From the NCBI RefSeq assembly GCF_000020325.1, contig NC_010730.1, positions 1,385,501 to 1,449,500 of the forward strand: a stretch of DNA of 64,000 nucleotides, read 5' to 3'. Origin of the DNA: Sulfurihydrogenibium sp. YO3AOP1 (GTDB lineage Bacteria; Aquificota; Aquificia; Aquificales; Hydrogenothermaceae). The position numbers and the translations under genes were made by a program. Below are positions 34,375 to 44,094 of this stretch, one piece after another. Below the pieces are notes generated by a model. The model made no database searches, was not told the origin of the DNA, and was given only the letters and a program-made list of their open reading frames with translations. Position 1 is the stretch's first letter; the number at the start of each line of letters is the position of its first letter.

Positions 34375-34929
34375 TTATTTTATGCCTTTGAATATTATAT
34401 TTAAGCCCTGGTCTAACCTTTCCTTTAATTTCTCTAAACTTTCATTTTTCATAAGTAAACAGTTAAAAATAAGCTGTCTAATGTATCCAATGATAAGATT
34501 GGAAACGACAAAAGAGTCCTGACCTGGCAGGTCTTTTTCTATGATTTTTGCTAAAAGTTTTTGTAAATCTGAGATTTTTTGAATGTAGATATTCTTAAAC
34601 TCTTCGTTAATTCCAAGTAGATAATGGAAAAATATTATTGCTATTTCTTTGTTGTTGTAGATTTCTGTTATAAAATCTTCTAAAAGATTCTTTATTTTAA
34701 CTTCAAAGCTATCTTCTTTGTGATAGTATTTTTCTAAATCTTCCATAAGCCTGCGATGAAGAGTTTTTATCAGCTCTAAAAATAAATCTTCTTTACTTTT
34801 AAAGTATAGATAAAATGTTCCTTGTGCGACGCCGGCTTTTTCTACAATATCTGAGACTTTCGTCTCGTGATATCCTTTTGTAGAAAACAGCTCTTTTGCT
34901 GCTAAGATAATTTTATCCTTTGTGCTCAT
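34375..34929 (-). CDS. TetR-family repressor of the efflux operon
   Basis: 184 residues. The N-terminal helix-turn-helix reads IILAAKELFSTKGYHETKVSDIVEKAGVAQGTFYLYFKSKEDLFLELI, a typical TetR DNA-binding domain. The ligand-binding helical domain is AT-biased and not assignable. It overlaps the alcohol dehydrogenase gene by 4 bases. A perfect 18-bp palindrome in the promoter of the first gene of the set (39370-39387) is the obvious operator, so the protein probably represses its own operon until a toxic ligand binds. Confidence 0.88.
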   Translation of the reverse strand: MSTKDKIILAAKELFSTKGYHETKVSDIVEKAGVAQGTFYLYFKSKEDLFLELIKTLHRRLMEDLEKYYHKEDSFEVKIKNLLEDFITEIYNNKEIAIIFFHYLLGINEEFKNIYIQKISDLQKLLAKIIEKDLPGQDSFVVSNLIIGYIRQLIFNCLLMKNESLEKLKERLDQGLNIIFKGIK

Positions 34930-36092
34930 AGAGTATTACTCCTTAATGCCAAGTATAAAATCTCTTTTATTTTATCTACTGTATAGATTTTATCCAATCC
35001 CCATAGCTTTGCAGTTGTGTTATAAACATGGTTAGCTATCTTATCTATATCTGATGATGGTATTTTTTCATCTTGAAGTGAAACCGGTGCTCCAACTTTA
35101 CTAAACCAATTTTTTAAAGCTTTTATTCCTTCCTCTGCTGTCGGTAGGTTAAACACTTCTTTTGCAAATCTATCAAATTGTTTTCTGTTTTTGTCTTTAT
35201 ACCACCACATCCAGGCAGGAATAACAATGGATAAACAAGCTCCATGTGGAAGGTCGTATAAAGCTCCAAGAGAATGGGCTATCATATGATTTACATAAAC
35301 ACCACCTGCATAGCCTGTTCTTGTAATGCCATTTAGTGCAAGGGTTGCTGCCCACATAAATTCAGCCCTTGCATCATAATCTGTTGGATTTTGTAATATT
35401 TTCTCTGTTGTTTCCATAGCTGTTTTCACTATGCTTTCTACAAGCCTATTTTCTAAATTAGGACAGACTGTGCAAGTAAAATACCATTCTATTGTGTGTG
35501 CTATTGCATCAACCGCCGCGTAAGCTTGATACTCCTTAGACACTGTGAAAGTCAATTCTGGATTTAAAATAGAAACTTTTGGATAGATTAACTCAGAGCC
35601 TATGGATAATTTTTCTTGCGTTTCTTCATTTGTGATAACAGCGTATCCATTCATTTCACTTCCTGTTGCTGCCAACGTGAGAATTGCAAACACAGGAAGT
35701 GCATCTGTAATCTCTTTGTCTCTATGGAAGTATTCCCATACATCTACATCTGATTTTGCTCCCACTGCAATGGCTTTTCCTTCATCAAGTACAGAGCCGC
35801 CGCCAACAGCTAAAACAGCATCTACATTTTCTTTTTTAGCTTTTTCTATTCCTTCTCTTGTATGGCTAAGTACCGGATTAGGCTTTACTCCTCCATGTTC
35901 AATCCACTGGATGCCATTTTCATTTAAGCTTGATATCACTCTATCATACAAGCCTATCTTTTTGATTGATGATTGACCATATAAAAATAAAACTTTTTTG
36001 ATGCCGTAATCTTTCAAAACTTTTCCAATAAGGTTTTCTTTACCTTTCCCAAAAATAATTTTTGTCGGATTGTAAAACTCAAAGTCATGCAT
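34926..36092 (-). CDS. Iron-dependent alcohol dehydrogenase (BDH/YqhD-like)
   Basis: 388 residues. It is a group III NAD(P)-dependent alcohol or aldehyde reductase. FEFYNPTKIIFGKG opens the protein. GGVKPNPVLSHTREGIE and VLAVGGGSVLDEGKAIA are the nucleotide-binding motifs. Metal ligands lie in VDAIAHTIEWYF, MIAHSLGALYDLPHGACLSI and the later histidine. The sequence resembles butanol dehydrogenase BdhA/YqhD, which detoxify reactive aldehydes. That fits its place in an efflux operon under a TetR regulator. GGAGG lies 8 bases before the ATG. Confidence 0.9.
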   Translation of the reverse strand: MHDFEFYNPTKIIFGKGKENLIGKVLKDYGIKKVLFLYGQSSIKKIGLYDRVISSLNENGIQWIEHGGVKPNPVLSHTREGIEKAKKENVDAVLAVGGGSVLDEGKAIAVGAKSDVDVWEYFHRDKEITDALPVFAILTLAATGSEMNGYAVITNEETQEKLSIGSELIYPKVSILNPELTFTVSKEYQAYAAVDAIAHTIEWYFTCTVCPNLENRLVESIVKTAMETTEKILQNPTDYDARAEFMWAATLALNGITRTGYAGGVYVNHMIAHSLGALYDLPHGACLSIVIPAWMWWYKDKNRKQFDRFAKEVFNLPTAEEGIKALKNWFSKVGAPVSLQDEKIPSSDIDKIANHVYNTTAKLWGLDKIYTVDKIKEILYLALRSNTL

Positions 36093-36132
36093 TTTTATTA
36101 CCTCCTATTTTAAAGTATTGCATTGTGTATCT

Positions 36133-36338
36133 TATTTTATCAATAATCATATAAAAAATACCTTGGGGTTTTTATAAAATTTAAAAATGAGATCCTTCGG
36201 CCTTACGGCCTCAGGATGACAGATAAAGCGAAAGCATGTTAACAATTACCTTATTTGTCATTCTGAGCAAAGCGAAGAATCTCATGTTTTTATTAAATTT
36301 CTCACCCGACGTATTTTATCAATAATCATATAAAAAAT
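36133..36338. repeat. REP cassette, family A (copy 4) between 27-bp direct repeats
   Basis: A 27-base direct repeat (TATTTTATCAATAATC and the following 11 bases) lies at 36133-36159 and 36312-36338. The insert between them (36160-36311) holds two facing REP units: 36189-36221, including TCAGGATGACA at 36211-36221, and 36256-36284. It ends with AAATTTCTCACCC. The right repeat codes for part of the RND protein (FYMIIDKI). The left repeat keeps the same frame open as far as a TGA at 36085-36087 that overlaps the alcohol dehydrogenase ATG, so the insertion probably split a formerly coupled gene pair. Confidence 0.82.
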
Positions 36339-39338
36339 TGGTATTACAAATAAACTCAGTGGAAGTGCTGTCATTAGTCCACCGATTACAGCTATTGCTA
36401 ACGGCTGACGCATCTCTGAGCCTTCTGTAAGTCCAAGTGCAACAGGAATTAACGATGCTACTATTGTTAAAGTTGTCATTAAGATTGGTCTTAATCTCTC
36501 TTTCCTTGCTTGAATGATTGCGTTGTAAGTGTCTAAACCATCTTTTTTAAGCTGGATAATTCTTTCTATGAATAAAACACTATCTCTTGTAACTAAGCCA
36601 ATTAGCAGAATAATTCCAAAGTATGATGTTACGTTTAGCGATGTACCGGTTAATAGAATAAATCCAAATACTCCTGAGATTGCAAGTGGTAAAGTTAGTA
36701 AAACTGTAAATGGATGTAGCAAGCTTTCAAATAATGATGCAAGAATCATATACACAGCTATGATTGCAACGATTAAAGCAAGTCCTAAATAAGAAAACGT
36801 TCTCTTAAACTCTTTTGTCTGTCCTCCGATTTCATAGCTGTATCCCGGTGGTAATGTTTGTTTTATGAAATTCTCTACCTCTGCCACTGCATCACCGACT
36901 GACTTTCCGCCTGTAACGTTAGCATAAAGTGTAAAGCTATACTGTCTGTTATATCTGTTAATAACGTTATACCCTGGAGACAATTCATACTTGATTACAT
37001 TAGAAAGTGGAACTAAACTTCCATCTTTTCCTCTAACATAAACCTTTGAGAGATTTTCAAAGCTTTTTAAAAAATCCTCATCAGCCTTAACTATCATGTC
37101 ATAACTTTCTGAGCCTTTTTCGTAAGTGCCAATTTTAAACTTTCCAAACAAAAAGTTTAGCGTATTTGCTATATCTTCAACGGAAATGCCAAGTGCTGAA
37201 GCTTTATCTCTATCTATAAATACTTTTACCTCCGGTTTATTTATTCTTAAATCTGTATCAACGTCTGTATAGCCCGGCGTCTGTCTTAACTGTCCTTCTA
37301 ATTTATTTGCTATTTGAGATAAAACCGGCAATTCTGGACCTTTGATGACGTACATAACATCTGCAGACCTTCCTGCTGCCGGTCCTACAGCTGATGGTAT
37401 ATCTACTATAGCTCTTACATCTTGAACCTTTCTAAACTCATTTCTAAACCAATCCATGATTACTTTTTGATGTGGTCTTCCTGTGGACCTGTCTTTCAGT
37501 GTGATAAAGAATATTCCACCGTTAACCTCCGGTCTTCCCGCTATACCTTCACCAAAAGCAACCCCATATCTTAAAACATATGGATTTTTTTCTACTATTT
37601 TTTCAAGCTCTTTTGCCTTTCTATCTGTAAAATCAAAAGATGAACCGGTAGGTGTTTCAAATCTGACTAGGAATCTCCCTTCATCTACAACCGGTGTAAA
37701 CTCTTTTGGAACAAAGCTTGCAAGTTTATAGCCAATCATAACTGTAACTATTGAGATAGCTAAAACAATAGCTTTATGGTTTAAAGACCATTTTAAAGTA
37801 ACATCAAAAAGAGATTCAAATTTATCATAAGCTCTTTGAAAGATATTTTTCTCCTTAGCTTGAACTAATCTTGCACTAATCATTGGAGTAAAGCTTAAAG
37901 ATACTATGTAAGAAATTGCTATTGCTACAATTAGCGTAAGTGCAAATCCAAAGAAAAACTTACCAATTACACTTTTAACAAATAAGATAGGTATAAAAAT
38001 AGCTATCAAAGAAGCTGTTGATGCAAGCAAAGCAAATACAACTGTTCTTGTCCCCTTTTCTGCTGCCTCTATACCTGTTAATCCTTCTTCATTTCTTCTA
38101 TAAATACTCTCCATTACAACTATCGCATCGTCTATAACTAAACCAACTGCAACGGCTAAAGCTAATAGTGTAAATGTGTTTAAAGATTGACCGGCAAAGA
38201 ATAAAACAGCTATAGCTCCTAAAACAGACACTGGAATTGCCATAGATGGTATAAAAGTCATCTTTAAACTTCCTAAGAATAGGAAAACTACAAAAGCAGT
38301 CAGCAGTGCTCCGATGACTATCTCATGCAAAGCATCGTTTACACTCCTTTCAATAAACGTAGAAGCATCATAGTTTATGTCCAATCTTAAACCGGCTGGA
38401 AGTTGTTTATTAAGCTCATTCATTTTTTCAATGACTCTTTTAGAGACTTCTACCGTGTTTTCTTTTGATTGTCTGTAAATGATCAAAGCAATACCCGGCT
38501 CTGCTTCCTTAGAGTCAAAAGCTTTAAATCTTACTAAACCCCTCTTTTCATCAAATGTAAATTCAGCCTTTCCAACATCTTTAATTCTTATATTATTTTT
38601 AATTATGATATTATTTATCTCTTCAGGAGATTGACCCTTTCCATAAACTCTTATTGTATACTCTCTATTTTGACTGTCTATTCTACCCGCCGGAATTTCA
38701 ACATGATTTTTTTGTAGTGCATTAACAACATCCATAGGTGTTAACTTAAATCCCGCAAGTTTTAACGGGTCTATTCTAACCCACATTACATAATCTCTAA
38801 AACCTCCAAGGTCTACCTGACCAACTCCTTTAACCCTTTCAAACTCTCTTTTGATTACTTTGTCAGCATAATAAGCCATAGTTCCATAGTCAGCATAGCC
38901 ATGAAGCAGGATAGCCATCGTTGGAGCCATTCCGGTGTCTACTTTTCTAACAATCGGTGGGTCAACGTTTACAGGAAAACTTCTTTGCGCCCTGTTTACA
39001 GCATCCCTCACTTCCTGAGCTGCAATATCAATATCTTTATCAAGGTCAAAGATTACTGTTATTCTTGAAGTCCCTGTATAACTTGCTGAATTTATAGCCT
39101 CTATACCACTTATAGTTGCAAGCTGATCTTCTATTTTTCTTGTAACGTTTGTATCAACTACATAAGGAGAAGCTCCTTTATACGTTGTAGTTATTGAAAC
39201 AATCGGAAAATCTACATTTGGATTTCTATCAACCGGAATATATTTAAGACTGTATAAACCGGCAATGATGAAAGCAAGCATAAACATCCATGTTGTAATT
39301 GGTCTTCTTATAAAAAAGCTGTACATTATTTGCTCCAA
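36282..39338 (-). CDS. RND-family (AcrB/MexB-type) efflux transporter
   Basis: 1018 residues with 12 membrane helices and two large periplasmic loops. The N-terminus FFIRRPITTWMFMLAFIIAGL, the AVAVGLVIDDAIVVMESIYR helix with the paired proton-relay aspartates, and the second-half GLVTRDSVLFIERI are family signatures. It is shorter than AcrB (about 1049) but normal for many RND proteins. The last codons and stop (RRVRNLIKT) come from REP-cassette DNA, so the original tail has been replaced. No separate fusion protein is adjacent; the one downstream in the operon may be shared. Confidence 0.92.
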   Translation of the reverse strand: MEQIMYSFFIRRPITTWMFMLAFIIAGLYSLKYIPVDRNPNVDFPIVSITTTYKGASPYVVDTNVTRKIEDQLATISGIEAINSASYTGTSRITVIFDLDKDIDIAAQEVRDAVNRAQRSFPVNVDPPIVRKVDTGMAPTMAILLHGYADYGTMAYYADKVIKREFERVKGVGQVDLGGFRDYVMWVRIDPLKLAGFKLTPMDVVNALQKNHVEIPAGRIDSQNREYTIRVYGKGQSPEEINNIIIKNNIRIKDVGKAEFTFDEKRGLVRFKAFDSKEAEPGIALIIYRQSKENTVEVSKRVIEKMNELNKQLPAGLRLDINYDASTFIERSVNDALHEIVIGALLTAFVVFLFLGSLKMTFIPSMAIPVSVLGAIAVLFFAGQSLNTFTLLALAVAVGLVIDDAIVVMESIYRRNEEGLTGIEAAEKGTRTVVFALLASTASLIAIFIPILFVKSVIGKFFFGFALTLIVAIAISYIVSLSFTPMISARLVQAKEKNIFQRAYDKFESLFDVTLKWSLNHKAIVLAISIVTVMIGYKLASFVPKEFTPVVDEGRFLVRFETPTGSSFDFTDRKAKELEKIVEKNPYVLRYGVAFGEGIAGRPEVNGGIFFITLKDRSTGRPHQKVIMDWFRNEFRKVQDVRAIVDIPSAVGPAAGRSADVMYVIKGPELPVLSQIANKLEGQLRQTPGYTDVDTDLRINKPEVKVFIDRDKASALGISVEDIANTLNFLFGKFKIGTYEKGSESYDMIVKADEDFLKSFENLSKVYVRGKDGSLVPLSNVIKYELSPGYNVINRYNRQYSFTLYANVTGGKSVGDAVAEVENFIKQTLPPGYSYEIGGQTKEFKRTFSYLGLALIVAIIAVYMILASLFESLLHPFTVLLTLPLAISGVFGFILLTGTSLNVTSYFGIILLIGLVTRDSVLFIERIIQLKKDGLDTYNAIIQARKERLRPILMTTLTIVASLIPVALGLTEGSEMRQPLAIAVIGGLMTALPLSLFVIPIFYMIIDKIRRVRNLIKT

Positions 39339-39358
39339 CGTTTGGTTATCTTGCTTTC

Positions 39359-39388
39359 ATTATATAATATGACTGATAAATCAGTCAA
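39359..39388 (-). promoter_or_regulatory. Promoter of the efflux operon with TetR-type operator
   Basis: On the minus strand, TTGACT (39383-39388) is the -35 and TATAAT (39359-39364) the -10, 18 bases apart. A perfect palindrome TGACTGATAAATCAGTCA (39370-39387; two 8-bp arms, 2-bp centre) fills the spacer and overlaps the -35. The length and position are typical of TetR-family operators. The likely ligand is the TetR protein at 34375-34929. Confidence 0.75.
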
Positions 39389-39546
39389 GGAATTAGTAAA
39401 GCTATTCTAAAATTTTTGCAAGTTGTAGAATGTATATGTAAATATAACTTTACCTTTTTGTCATCGTATATTAAATATACCAAAAATTTTTTAAACTATA
39501 AGAGAATAAGTTTTATAATAATTATAGACATGGGAGAAAAAAAGAA

Positions 39547-39686
39547 GGACAGATCAAGTTTCTGTCATTGGTCTTTTAAGACCGATCAGGATGTTTTAGA
39601 CTGTCCTTCCTCTACTTCCTAAAACCTGAATCAGAACATTAGGCTTTTAAGCCTGTATTTAACTACGATGATAGGTTATCAGGAAG
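39547..39686 (+). ncRNA. Bridge RNA of IS110 copy 2 (predicted)
   Basis: The sequence is the same as in copy 1, shifted by 26158 bases. The target loop has outer stem 39547-39552/39601-39606, guides TGTCAT (39563-39568) and TCAGGATG (39586-39593). The donor loop has outer stem 39615-39620/39681-39686, guides AGAACAT (39633-39639) and TACGATG (39664-39670). The guides agree with the REP half-sites flanking the element and with its own ends. The complete conservation of this non-coding stretch between the two copies supports a functional RNA. Confidence 0.85.
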
Positions 39687-39726
39687 TTTCTTTCATGTCA
39701 AGTATTTTATGAAAGGAGGTATTCTT

Positions 39727-40713
39727 ATGAATGGCTACAAAATAGTCATAGGAGTTGATGTATCTAAAAACTCATTCACTGCAACAGTTTTGTATGATAA
39801 CAAGAAAGAAAATTTTGAAGTTAAATCTGACCCAGTTGAGTTTGAAATGAAAATAAAGCCTTATCTTAAAAAGTTTAAAAAGTCAGATATGCTTATCATA
39901 ATGGAGCATACGGGAGTTTACCATTTAAAGCTTGCTAATTATCTGTATGAAAATGGTTATAAAGTAGCAGTAGTAAATCCATTTTCAATAAAGAAATTTA
40001 TGGAAGCTAAAATGACAAGAGTTAAAACAGATAAAGCTGATTCATTCTTTATAGCAGAGTATGGAAGAACGTTTTTCGATGGAGAGCTTTATAAACCAAA
40101 ATCAGATGTAGAAAAAGAAATAGAAGTAAAACTAAAGATATTGGAAGACCTACAACAGCAGCTTACAATGCTAAGAAACAAAAGAGAATCGTTAACCTAT
40201 GTACCAATGAAAAAATTGAAAGAGAATTTAGAATATTACGATGAGCTAATTAGAAAAATAGAAAAAAACATAAAAGAACTTGAGAAAGAGATAAAAGAAT
40301 TGTCTAAGAAGAATTATCAAGAGGAATACAAACTTTTAAAAAGCATACCTGGTATAAGTGATAGGACTATAGGAATGATAATATCAGTATATGGAAATTT
40401 TGAAAGATTTAAGAGTGTAAAAGATATATCGAGTTTTATAGGAATTAATCCAAGCCCATATGAAAGTGCAGCATGTGTAAAGAAAAGTGGCTGGATAAAA
40501 AAGATGGGAAATCCATATGCAAGGAAAATATTATACATGGCAGCATTATCAGCAATAAGGTTTAACAAATACTGCAGAGAATTATACGAAAGATTAGTAA
40601 GTAAAGGTAAGGCTAAAAAGTTAGCATTAGTAGCTGTAGCACATAAGTTATTAAGGCAGGCATATGGTGTATTAAAAAGCAGAAGACCATTTGATGAAAA
40701 TTTTTGCACTTGA
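39727..40713 (+). CDS. IS110-family DEDD recombinase (transposase)
   Basis: 328 residues from the ATG at 39727, chosen because an AAGGAGG site lies just upstream. The in-frame ATG at 39709 overlaps that site. The N-terminal RuvC-like domain carries D11 (VIGVDVSKN), E60 (IIMEHTGVYH), D102 and D105 (KTDKADSFF). A coiled coil spans about 125-200. The C-terminal Tnp domain (SIPGISDRTIGMIISVYGNFERF...INPSPYESAACVKKSGWIKKMGNPYARKILY) holds candidate nucleophile serines S243 and S247. In this family the enzyme uses a bridge RNA to join donor and target DNA. It could act on both copies in trans. Confidence 0.95.
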   Translation: MNGYKIVIGVDVSKNSFTATVLYDNKKENFEVKSDPVEFEMKIKPYLKKFKKSDMLIIMEHTGVYHLKLANYLYENGYKVAVVNPFSIKKFMEAKMTRVKTDKADSFFIAEYGRTFFDGELYKPKSDVEKEIEVKLKILEDLQQQLTMLRNKRESLTYVPMKKLKENLEYYDELIRKIEKNIKELEKEIKELSKKNYQEEYKLLKSIPGISDRTIGMIISVYGNFERFKSVKDISSFIGINPSPYESAACVKKSGWIKKMGNPYARKILYMAALSAIRFNKYCRELYERLVSKGKAKKLALVAVAHKLLRQAYGVLKSRRPFDENFCT

Positions 40714-40796
40714 CATTTAACATAAAACATCCTGAGGACTTTAGTCCGAAGGATCTCTTATGTATCGTATTTGTGCTTTGTAATTATTTTATCCAC

Positions 40797-41354
40797 CTAT
40801 CTTTTAGAAGATGGAGTTTCTATTAGTAATTCCTTGATTCCTGCAACCTCTAAATCTTTAACTTTTAAAAGCTCTTCTAATTGCTTTTTATCTAATTTAG
40901 ATGGGATTTTTTTCTCTAATTTATTGGACTTATCAAACCAGATTTCCTCATCTTCAAAAGAAAGAACATCAGATGGTGCGATGATTTCATTAGACTTCAA
41001 TACGAATTCATCGTTTATAGACAAGATAGCATAAACTTTCTTAAATGGTGCATGATAATGAATGTATACATCACCATAATGGTTATATACTTTTGTTTTT
41101 AGTACTTCTACATCTTCTACAAATAGCTTTATCTCCGGATAACTTTCTTTGTATTTTTCTATGTTATCTTTTGATAGCATCCAGTATATAAAAAATCTTG
41201 ACGGATTAACAGGTAAAATAGTAATTCTATTTACATCAAAATAATCAGGTATTTTATACTCTTTTAACGTTGGTTCAAAGACATCTTCAGATTTATGTTG
41301 TATATGACTTGAAAAATTGTCCTCTGTCAAGCTTAGCTTAATTAGTTCTGTCAT
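40797..41354 (-). CDS. DUF4912 protein next to glycogen synthase
   Basis: 185 residues. The central part ([43 protein letters not shown]...[37 protein letters not shown]) matches the DUF4912 pattern of a small beta domain often encoded beside glycogen-metabolism genes. No catalytic residues are known. It overlaps glgA by 4 bases and is translated with it, so a role in glycogen synthesis or its control is plausible but unproven. Confidence 0.7.
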
Positions 41355-42784
41355 ATTTTAACCTCTCTACTATACTTTAAGCTCTCGTATAGCTTTATAT
41401 ACTTTTTGGCTGTGTTGTTGATGGAAAAATCTATCTCCATAACTTTTTTTTGTAAACTTTCAAATAATTTCTTATTATTATATAATTCCACAGCTCTATA
41501 AAGTGCATTTAAAAATTCATCTTTTATTGGATTTTTAAATAAAATTCCATATCCGTCTGGCTGTGATACATCCTTAACTGTATCTTTCAAACCTCCTGTA
41601 TCTCTTGCAACAACCAAAGTCCCATATCTCATTGCTATCATCTGATTAAGACCACAAGGCTCAAACAGTGATGGCATTAAAAGAAAATCGGCTGCAGCAT
41701 ACATTTTCCTGCTGAAAGCCTCATTGTAATCAACCTTTATAAAAATATTTTCATATTTTCCTTCGATAGATTTAAAAAAGTCATTGTATCCTTTATCACC
41801 AGTTCCTAAAATAGCAAAGTTTGCAGGCATTTTAGACATTTCTTCTATTGAATCTCTAATCAAATCAACGCCTTTTTGATGTGCAAGCCTTCCGATAAAA
41901 ATATAAAGTGGCTTTGCTTCATCTTTAAGTCCAACTTCTTTTAAAAACAGCTTTTTATTAATAGATTTTTTTTGAATTGTAAAAACACAATAATTTTCAT
42001 AAATATATTTATCCGTCTCAGGATTCCAGACATCATAATCTATCCCATTTAAGATTCCATATAGCTTATTTGAATACTTCCTAAGCACTCCATCAAGTCC
42101 ATAGCCATATTCTGGAAAAGTAATTTCTTTTGCATAGGTTGGGCTAACTGTTGTTATGGCTGAGCTAAAAACTATTCCACCTTTTAAAAAATTCACTTTA
42201 TCATAATACTCTAAGGCTTCCATATGAAACAGATCCCAGCCAAGATTAAGTCTTTCTATTGCAAACTTGTCAAAAATACCTTGATATGCAAGATTATGTA
42301 TTGTTATAACCGTTCTCACATGATGATTATTGTATTTGTGATAATTTAAAACTGGTATTAAAGCTGTTTGCCAATCATTTACATGAATCAAATCCGGATT
42401 TAAATTTTCTCTTTTGATAAACTCCATAACAGCATAGCAAAAAGATCCGAACCTAATATCGTTGTCTGGATAGTCACCTTCCGGTGGTCCATATAGATAA
42501 TCTCTTCCAAAAAGTTCATCATTTTTTAGAAAGAAAAATGTGGCATCGTCTATTTTTTTATAAACTTCAAAAGTATAAACTCTGTTATTTAGATTAACAT
42601 CTACAGAAGCATCTATCTTGATAATTCCATGTTTATTTATATCTACTGTTTTATACAACGGCATAAATCCAAATACTTTAACACCTTGCGAGGCAATTTT
42701 TCTCGGTAAAGCTCCTGTAATATCAGCAAGTCCGCCTGTTTTTGCAAAAGGATATATTTCGCTTGATACAAATACTACTTTCAT
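41351..42784 (-). CDS. glgA: Glycogen (starch) synthase
   Basis: 477 residues, the normal bacterial length. It adds glucose from ADP-glucose to a growing alpha-1,4-glucan. The N-terminal GT5 domain has the substrate motif [20 protein letters not shown] (residues 9-28). [15 protein letters not shown] and [12 protein letters not shown] follow. The C-terminal GT-B domain carries [13 protein letters not shown] and the [33 protein letters not shown] catalytic region. Its start abuts the galT stop with no gap. Confidence 0.96.
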
Positions 42785-43816
42785 TTAAATCACCTCAATT
42801 AAATATTTTGCTGCATCTTCCGGCGTCGTTGGATTAATATAATAATCGGTCCCAAGCTCGAATCCTGCAAGGGTTGTTAATCTCGGTAAAATCTCAATAT
42901 GCCAATGAAAATGTAAATCAAGACCTTTATATATTTCTTCATCGGTAATAGAATTTCTTATAGGTGGTGAAGTATAAAGGATTAGATTAAAAGATGGGTT
43001 TATTAGAGTTTTATTCAATTTTCTAACTGAAAATTTTAAAACATCCGCAAGGTCTTTTAGTTGTAAATCTGATATGTTTGTAAAATCATGGCTATGAAAT
43101 TTAGGTGCTATTTTTATTTCAAAAGGGAATAAGCTTGCATAAGGACAGTAAGCTATAAAACTATCATTTTCATAAATTGTTCTAATTTTTAAATTTTTTT
43201 CAGTTTTTATCTCATCACATAAATAACATCTTTCTTTTTCATAAAAGTATTTTTTAGATTGAAGTATCATCGTTTTTTGTAATTTTGGAATGATAGGTAA
43301 GGCTATTAACTGGCTATGGCTGTGCACTATACTTTTTCCTGCTTCTTTACCATGATTTTTAAACACATGAACGTATTTTATCCTAAGGTCTTTATATAAA
43401 GCTGAAACCCTTTGTTTAAATGCAATGAACATATATATAAAATCTTCATCTTCAAAATCTTGTATATGTTTAAAATGGTCTGGAGTTTCCACAATAACCT
43501 CATGGGCACCAAAACCACCTATTTTTTCAAAAATAAATTCTCCTTCTCTGATAGGTGGATTTTCTATTTTTAATGCGGGATATTTATTTGAAAAAACTCT
43601 AACTTTCCATCCTGGTGTGTTTGGCGGGGAATCATCGGGTCTTATTGCAAATATCTCAGGTGGTGTTTTATCTTCATTTCCGTACTCAAATGGGCATTTA
43701 GATGGGTCTGTAGATTCTTCATAAATTGAAATATTGTATTCATGGGGTCTTCTTGCCCGGTCAGCAGATATAATCACCCACGTATCTTTAAGAAAGTTAT
43801 ATCTTATCTCGTTCAT
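42785..43816 (-). CDS. galT: Galactose-1-phosphate uridylyltransferase family protein
   Basis: 343 residues. [23 protein letters not shown] opens the protein. The active-site [19 protein letters not shown] has the H-S-H nucleophile motif, and the C-terminal half has [23 protein letters not shown]. Zinc ligands (CPFEYGN, CYLCDE) are visible. The enzyme swaps UMP between hexose-1-phosphates. In thermophiles next to glgA, related proteins act as ADP-glucose or glucose-1-phosphate nucleotidyl-type transferases, so the exact substrate is uncertain. It is the first gene of galT-glgA-DUF4912. Confidence 0.9.
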
Positions 43817-43835
43817 ATTTTCACCTCTTTTTAAA

Positions 43836-44072
43836 ATTATTATAATTCATTATTCATTAGTGTTTAAATATGTCAGGTGAAAAATTCAATAAAAGTAGGA
43901 GATTCTTTGCCGGCTGCAGAATGACAAATAAGGTTATCCTTTCTCTGATACCTATCATTCAACTTTTTCCCGTCATCCTGAGGACGTAAGTACGAAGGAT
44001 CTCATTTTTAAATTCTATAAAAATCACTAATTTCTCACCCCCAAAGTATTATTATAATTCATAAGTGTTAAA
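43836..44072. repeat. REP cassette, family A (copy 5) with flanking repeats
   Basis: The core at 43874-44040 begins CAGGTGAAAAATTC and ends AATTTCTCACCC. It contains facing REP units (43891-43925 and 43972-44003). Outside, 43836-43868 and 44048-44072 are imperfect direct repeats sharing ATTATTATAATTCAT and AGTGTT. Immediately to the right another partial cassette starts (next entry). Confidence 0.65.
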
Positions 44073-44094
44073 ATTTCATTAAATTGTTAATTTT

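Larger units (their letters stand above)
39462..40730 (+). mobile_element. IS110-family element, copy 2 (intact, 1269 bp)
   Basis: Almost identical to copy 1 without its IS256 insertion. It starts at CATCGTATATTAAATATAC and ends ATAAAACAT. The flanks TGTCAT and CATCCTGAGGAC are the two halves of a REP unit, the same insertion point and orientation as copy 1. The left 265 bases carry the predicted bridge RNA, then an intact transposase. The right end differs from copy 1 at one base in the guide-matched stretch (AAAACAT instead of AGAACAT), which a G-T wobble could tolerate. Confidence 0.92.
39400..40757. repeat. REP cassette, family B (copy 4), carrying IS110 copy 2
   Basis: The left part reads GCTATTCTAAAATTTTTGCAAG like other family B ends. 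The REP unit is cut by the IS110 element into TGTCAT (39459-39464) and CATCCTGAGGACTTTAGTCC...GGATCTC (40728-40757). The right half of the cassette beyond this is missing, so no flanking duplication can be seen. Confidence 0.6.
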
